A stretch of 64,000 nt of DNA from Ch67 sp041395845 (lineage in GTDB: Bacteria; Pseudomonadota; Gammaproteobacteria; Pseudomonadales; Ketobacteraceae): positions 124,001-188,000 of the forward strand of contig JAWKZS010000002.1 of NCBI GenBank assembly GCA_041395845.1, in the 5' to 3' direction. A program made the translations under genes and the position numbers. The notes below the pieces were generated by a model. It was not told where the DNA came from. It saw only the letters and a program-made list of their open reading frames with translations, and searched no databases. Positions 61,664 to 64,000 of the stretch are shown here, in pieces (positions within the stretch are counted from its first letter, which is position 1; every line of letters begins with the position of its first letter).

Positions 61664-62903
61664 CAGCCGGCACCTCGCCGGTTTCGAACAATTCCGCCAG
61701 ACTGATCTGCCAGTGACCGAGGCAGCGGTCGACGCCCTGTTCGTGCAGTTTACGCAGCCGGCGTTGCCAGGGCTCGTCGCCATGAACATCCAGCGCCAGA
61801 GTGTCACTGAAGCAATCCGCAAACAGCTGGGCCAGTGAATACTTGTGCAGATCACGGGTCAGCGAGATCTCGCCTTCGCCATGACGATAAACCAGATGTG
61901 CAGCGACCAGTTTGTCGGTGTAGGTTTCCCATTCCGCGCTGGTCAGCCATGGCATCCGCTTCAGCATGTCTGCTTCATCGGCCATCTGCCCGCTGGATTG
62001 CAAGGTATAAAGCTGCTGCAGAATGGCGAGCAGATTGCCTAACGACGATTCCGAGCGAGTTTTGTCGATCTTGAAATTGGTAAGGGCCTGCACGATTTCA
62101 GCACCGATCAGCAACACGACCCAGGACACCAGCACCCACACCAGAAAAATCGGCACAGCGGCAAAGGCGCCGTAAACCAGATGATAAGTGGGAAACAGGC
62201 TGACAAACAGCGTCATGCCCCGCCGCGCCATGTCGAACATGAGGGCCGCCAAAAACCCGCCCAGAATGCCGTGCTTTATCGGTACCTTGGTATTCGGGAT
62301 CGCGATGTACGCCAGGGAAAACGCCACCGTACTCATCAGGATCGGCAGCAGGCTGAGCATGATCTGTTCCGCCCCGGCGAGCGCCACCACATCATAGAGA
62401 ATCCGTTGCGATGCAATATAGGACGATATGGCGAAGGTGCCCCCCATGAGCACCGGCCCCAGACTCAGCAACGCCCAATACAGCAGGAAACCGTTCACAC
62501 CCTTGCGGGCGGCCGACACGTGCCAGATGGTATTGAAGGTCACTTCGATCTTGCGGAGCATCAGCACTGCCGTGACAAACAGCATGGCGACACCGACACT
62601 GGTGAGATTGGCCGCCTGATCAGCGAACCCGCGCAGATGCTCTTCCAGCTGAGTGCCGGTCGACGGTACGAAATGCTCGAATACAAAGGTCTGCATCCGC
62701 GTTTCCAGTCCCTTCAACTCGGGGATCAGGGCCAGAATGGAATAGATCACGGTCATGACCGGTACGACGGCAAACAGTGAGGTAAACGCCAGGTAGGCCG
62801 CCACCTTGGGACAGTCGTGACGAAAGAAACTGACAATCACGTAGCGAAGAAACGCCACACGATGATGATGGGTGGCCTGAAGCAGCCGGGGCAAAATATT
62901 CAC
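61611..62903 (-). CDS. yihY: YihY family inner-membrane protein
   Basis: A 430-residue protein of the YihY/BrkB family, once wrongly called RNase BN. There are about six helices between residues 25 and 265, with RHDCPKVAAYLAFTSLFAVVPV at the start of the core, then a cytoplasmic C-terminal domain (about 290-430). Start is GTG (VNILPRLLQATHHHR) with AAGGA 7 bases upstream; the frame extends a further 44 codons into the divergent arsC promoter. Role unknown. Confidence 0.85.
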   Translation of the reverse strand: MNILPRLLQATHHHRVAFLRYVIVSFFRHDCPKVAAYLAFTSLFAVVPVMTVIYSILALIPELKGLETRMQTFVFEHFVPSTGTQLEEHLRGFADQAANLTSVGVAMLFVTAVLMLRKIEVTFNTIWHVSAARKGVNGFLLYWALLSLGPVLMGGTFAISSYIASQRILYDVVALAGAEQIMLSLLPILMSTVAFSLAYIAIPNTKVPIKHGILGGFLAALMFDMARRGMTLFVSLFPTYHLVYGAFAAVPIFLVWVLVSWVVLLIGAEIVQALTNFKIDKTRSESSLGNLLAILQQLYTLQSSGQMADEADMLKRMPWLTSAEWETYTDKLVAAHLVYRHGEGEISLTRDLHKYSLAQLFADCFSDTLALDVHGDEPWQRRLRKLHEQGVDRCLGHWQISLAELFETGEVPAVIAGREPQKFPLAGSGE

Positions 62904-63017
62904 GTGCAGATCCTTGCCTGATCGCGGCCTGCCCGGTTTCGCTTGAACCGGCAGAACCGATAGAATACCTTCCCACAGCATAAGCCAAACTGACCGACCT
63001 GCAAACCGGACGCGCCC

Positions 63018-63365
63018 ATGACCACGATCTACCACAATCCCCGCTGCAGCAAATCACGCGAAACCCTGCAATTGCTGGAGTCCAGAGGCATTAAACCCGA
63101 TGTCGTGCTGTATCTTGAGACACCGCCTGACGCCCAGACACTGAAAACTCTGCTGAAAAAGCTGGGCCTGAAACCACGGGAACTGATGCGGCAGAAAGAA
63201 GCCGAGTACAAGGAGATGGGACTGCAGGATCCATCCCTCAGCGATGAGCAGCTGATCGACGCGATGGTGAAATGTCCCAAGCTGATCGAACGCCCGATTG
63301 TGGTTCAGGGCAAAAAAGCCGCGCTGGGACGCCCGCCGGAAAACGTGCTGGAGATTCTGCCGTGA
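63018..63365 (+). CDS. arsC: Arsenate reductase, glutaredoxin-dependent (ArsC family)
   Basis: A 115-residue ArsC/Spx-fold protein. C10 in HNPRCSKSRETL is the catalytic cysteine, and ERPIVVQGKKAALGRPPE carries the arginine residues that bind arsenate. No arsR or arsB is nearby, so it could be an ArsC-family protein of related function (YffB). It overlaps the next gene by 4 bp. Confidence 0.87.
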   Translation: MTTIYHNPRCSKSRETLQLLESRGIKPDVVLYLETPPDAQTLKTLLKKLGLKPRELMRQKEAEYKEMGLQDPSLSDEQLIDAMVKCPKLIERPIVVQGKKAALGRPPENVLEILP

Positions 63366-63955
63366 TCCGGGTGCTGATCCTGTATTACAGCCGCAGTGGT
63401 AACGTGCGCGAAATGGCGAAGTGGATCGCCCGCGGCGTGGAAAAATATCCTGGCGCAGAAGCCTTTCTGCGTACCGTGCCTCCGGTGGCGCCGGTCACCC
63501 GCAAGAGTGAGCCACCGGTGCCGGACAGCGGCGCGATCTATGTCACCCAGGATGATCTGAAAGCCTGTGACGGCATGATCCTCGGTTCGCCGACCCGCTT
63601 CGGCAACATGGCAGCCCCGATGAAGCATTTTCTGGATGAAACCGGCTCGCTCTGGATGAGTGGCGCGCTGATCAACAAGCCCGGTGCCGTATTCACATCC
63701 ACCAGCAGTTTGCACGGCGGCCAGGAATCCACGCTGCTCAGCATGATGCTGCCGCTGCTGCATCACGGCATGGTGTTCGCCGGTTTGCCTTACAGTGAAG
63801 CTGCCCTGGTGCAGACACAGGGTGGCGGCACACCCTATGGCGCAAGCCATTTTGCCGGCGCTGACAGTGCGCGTCCGCTGGACGAACACGAAACCGCTCT
63901 CTGTCAGGCGCTGGGTGAACGCATCGCCCGTCTGGCCCACGCTCTTAAGGCATGA
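63362..63955 (+). CDS. wrbA: NAD(P)H:quinone oxidoreductase WrbA
   Basis: FMN-binding flavodoxin-like quinone reductase giving two-electron reduction. The 197-residue protein begins with the phosphate-binding loop YYSRSGNVREMAKWIARG, includes GSPTRFGNMAAPMKHFLD and the SSLHGGQEST segment that binds FMN. Start is GTG within GTGA, overlapping the arsC stop; GGAG lies 8 bases before. The same arsC-wrbA pair exists in Pseudomonas. Confidence 0.94.
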   Translation: MIRVLILYYSRSGNVREMAKWIARGVEKYPGAEAFLRTVPPVAPVTRKSEPPVPDSGAIYVTQDDLKACDGMILGSPTRFGNMAAPMKHFLDETGSLWMSGALINKPGAVFTSTSSLHGGQESTLLSMMLPLLHHGMVFAGLPYSEAALVQTQGGGTPYGASHFAGADSARPLDEHETALCQALGERIARLAHALKA

Positions 63956-63964
63956 GTATTGTTG

Positions 63965-64000
63965 ATGAACGAATCCGTAGTATCCCGCACCCAACTGGTA
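63965..64000 (+). CDS. Start of the next gene (partial)
   Basis: Twelve codons are visible (MNESVVSRTQLV). In Pseudomonas a DUF2069 membrane protein follows wrbA, which would fit, but too little is seen to tell. An ATG at 63952 overlapping the wrbA stop (MSIVDERIRSIPHPTG) is the alternative start in another frame. Confidence 0.3.
   Translation, partial: MNESVVSRTQLV

Overview
The window is a gene-dense chromosomal segment of a gammaproteobacterium with moderately high GC. Na+-NQR, the Bam/Lol/Tol-Pal envelope genes, agmatine catabolism and several c-di-GMP proteins point to an aerobic Gram-negative of the Pseudomonadales/Oceanospirillales type, possibly close to Alcanivorax; that placement is inferred from gene content and order, not from a marker comparison. 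Three blocks keep orders known from Pseudomonas: comEC-DUF2062-lolD-lolC/E with sthA-nqr-gap; purC-bamC-dapA-gcvR-bcp-perM-tusA-bepA-nadA; and tRNA-Lys-queC-queE-cpoB-pal-tolBARQ-ybgC-ruvBAC-yebC-aspS. I saw no transposase, phage gene, CRISPR array or rRNA.

Layout. 1-4.1 kb: the 5' part of comEC (running off the left edge), a DUF2062 membrane protein and a lipoprotein-release ABC transporter with one permease gene. 4.2-10 kb: a PilZ protein, a small secreted protein, then a co-directional run of agmatine deiminase, N-carbamoylputrescine amidase, GDPD, an aminopeptidase lipoprotein and a degenerate HD-GYP protein. 10-19 kb: VanZ-like protein and sthA, then the complete nqrABCDEF-apbE-nqrM cluster, which has a long leader and a terminator. 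19.5-25.5 kb: a long-form GAPDH, a TetR regulator, a large membrane protein with an M48 fold but a destroyed zinc motif, a methyltransferase pseudogene and a CBS protein. 25.8-28.4 kb: a saccharopine-dehydrogenase-like protein, a SRPBCC protein and an outer-membrane barrel. 28.5-37.4 kb: purC, MBL hydrolase, bamC, dapA, gcvR, bcp, perM, tusA, bepA, nadA. 37.6-46.7 kb: tandem tRNA-Lys genes, then on one strand ruvCAB-ybgC-tolQRAB-pal-cpoB-queE-queC. 46.8-50.8 kb: two small envelope proteins, yebC, aspS and an FmdB zinc ribbon. 51-57.3 kb: an Hpt/HD-GYP fusion, an HU protein with a histone-like tail, proS, a lytic transglycosylase, and a CheY-CheC-diguanylate cyclase operon. 57.4-64 kb: class I fumarase, an alpha/beta hydrolase, an uncharacterised 511-residue protein, YihY, ArsC, WrbA and the first codons of another gene.

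How the genes work together. The Nqr cluster carries its own FMN transferase (ApbE) and iron-maturation factor (NqrM), and SthA next door balances NADH and NADPH. Lol, Bam, BepA and Tol-Pal-CpoB serve the outer membrane. Signalling is marked by PilZ, HD-GYP, Hpt-HD-GYP, GGDEF and CheY/CheC proteins in separate loci. The points most worth a second look are the pseudo-protease at 21.9-24 kb, the decayed methyltransferase beside it, a perfect 35-nt hairpin inside the cpoB signal-peptide codons, the long nqr leader, and the two phosphotransfer-linked c-di-GMP loci. I did not find a clearly new multi-gene system.
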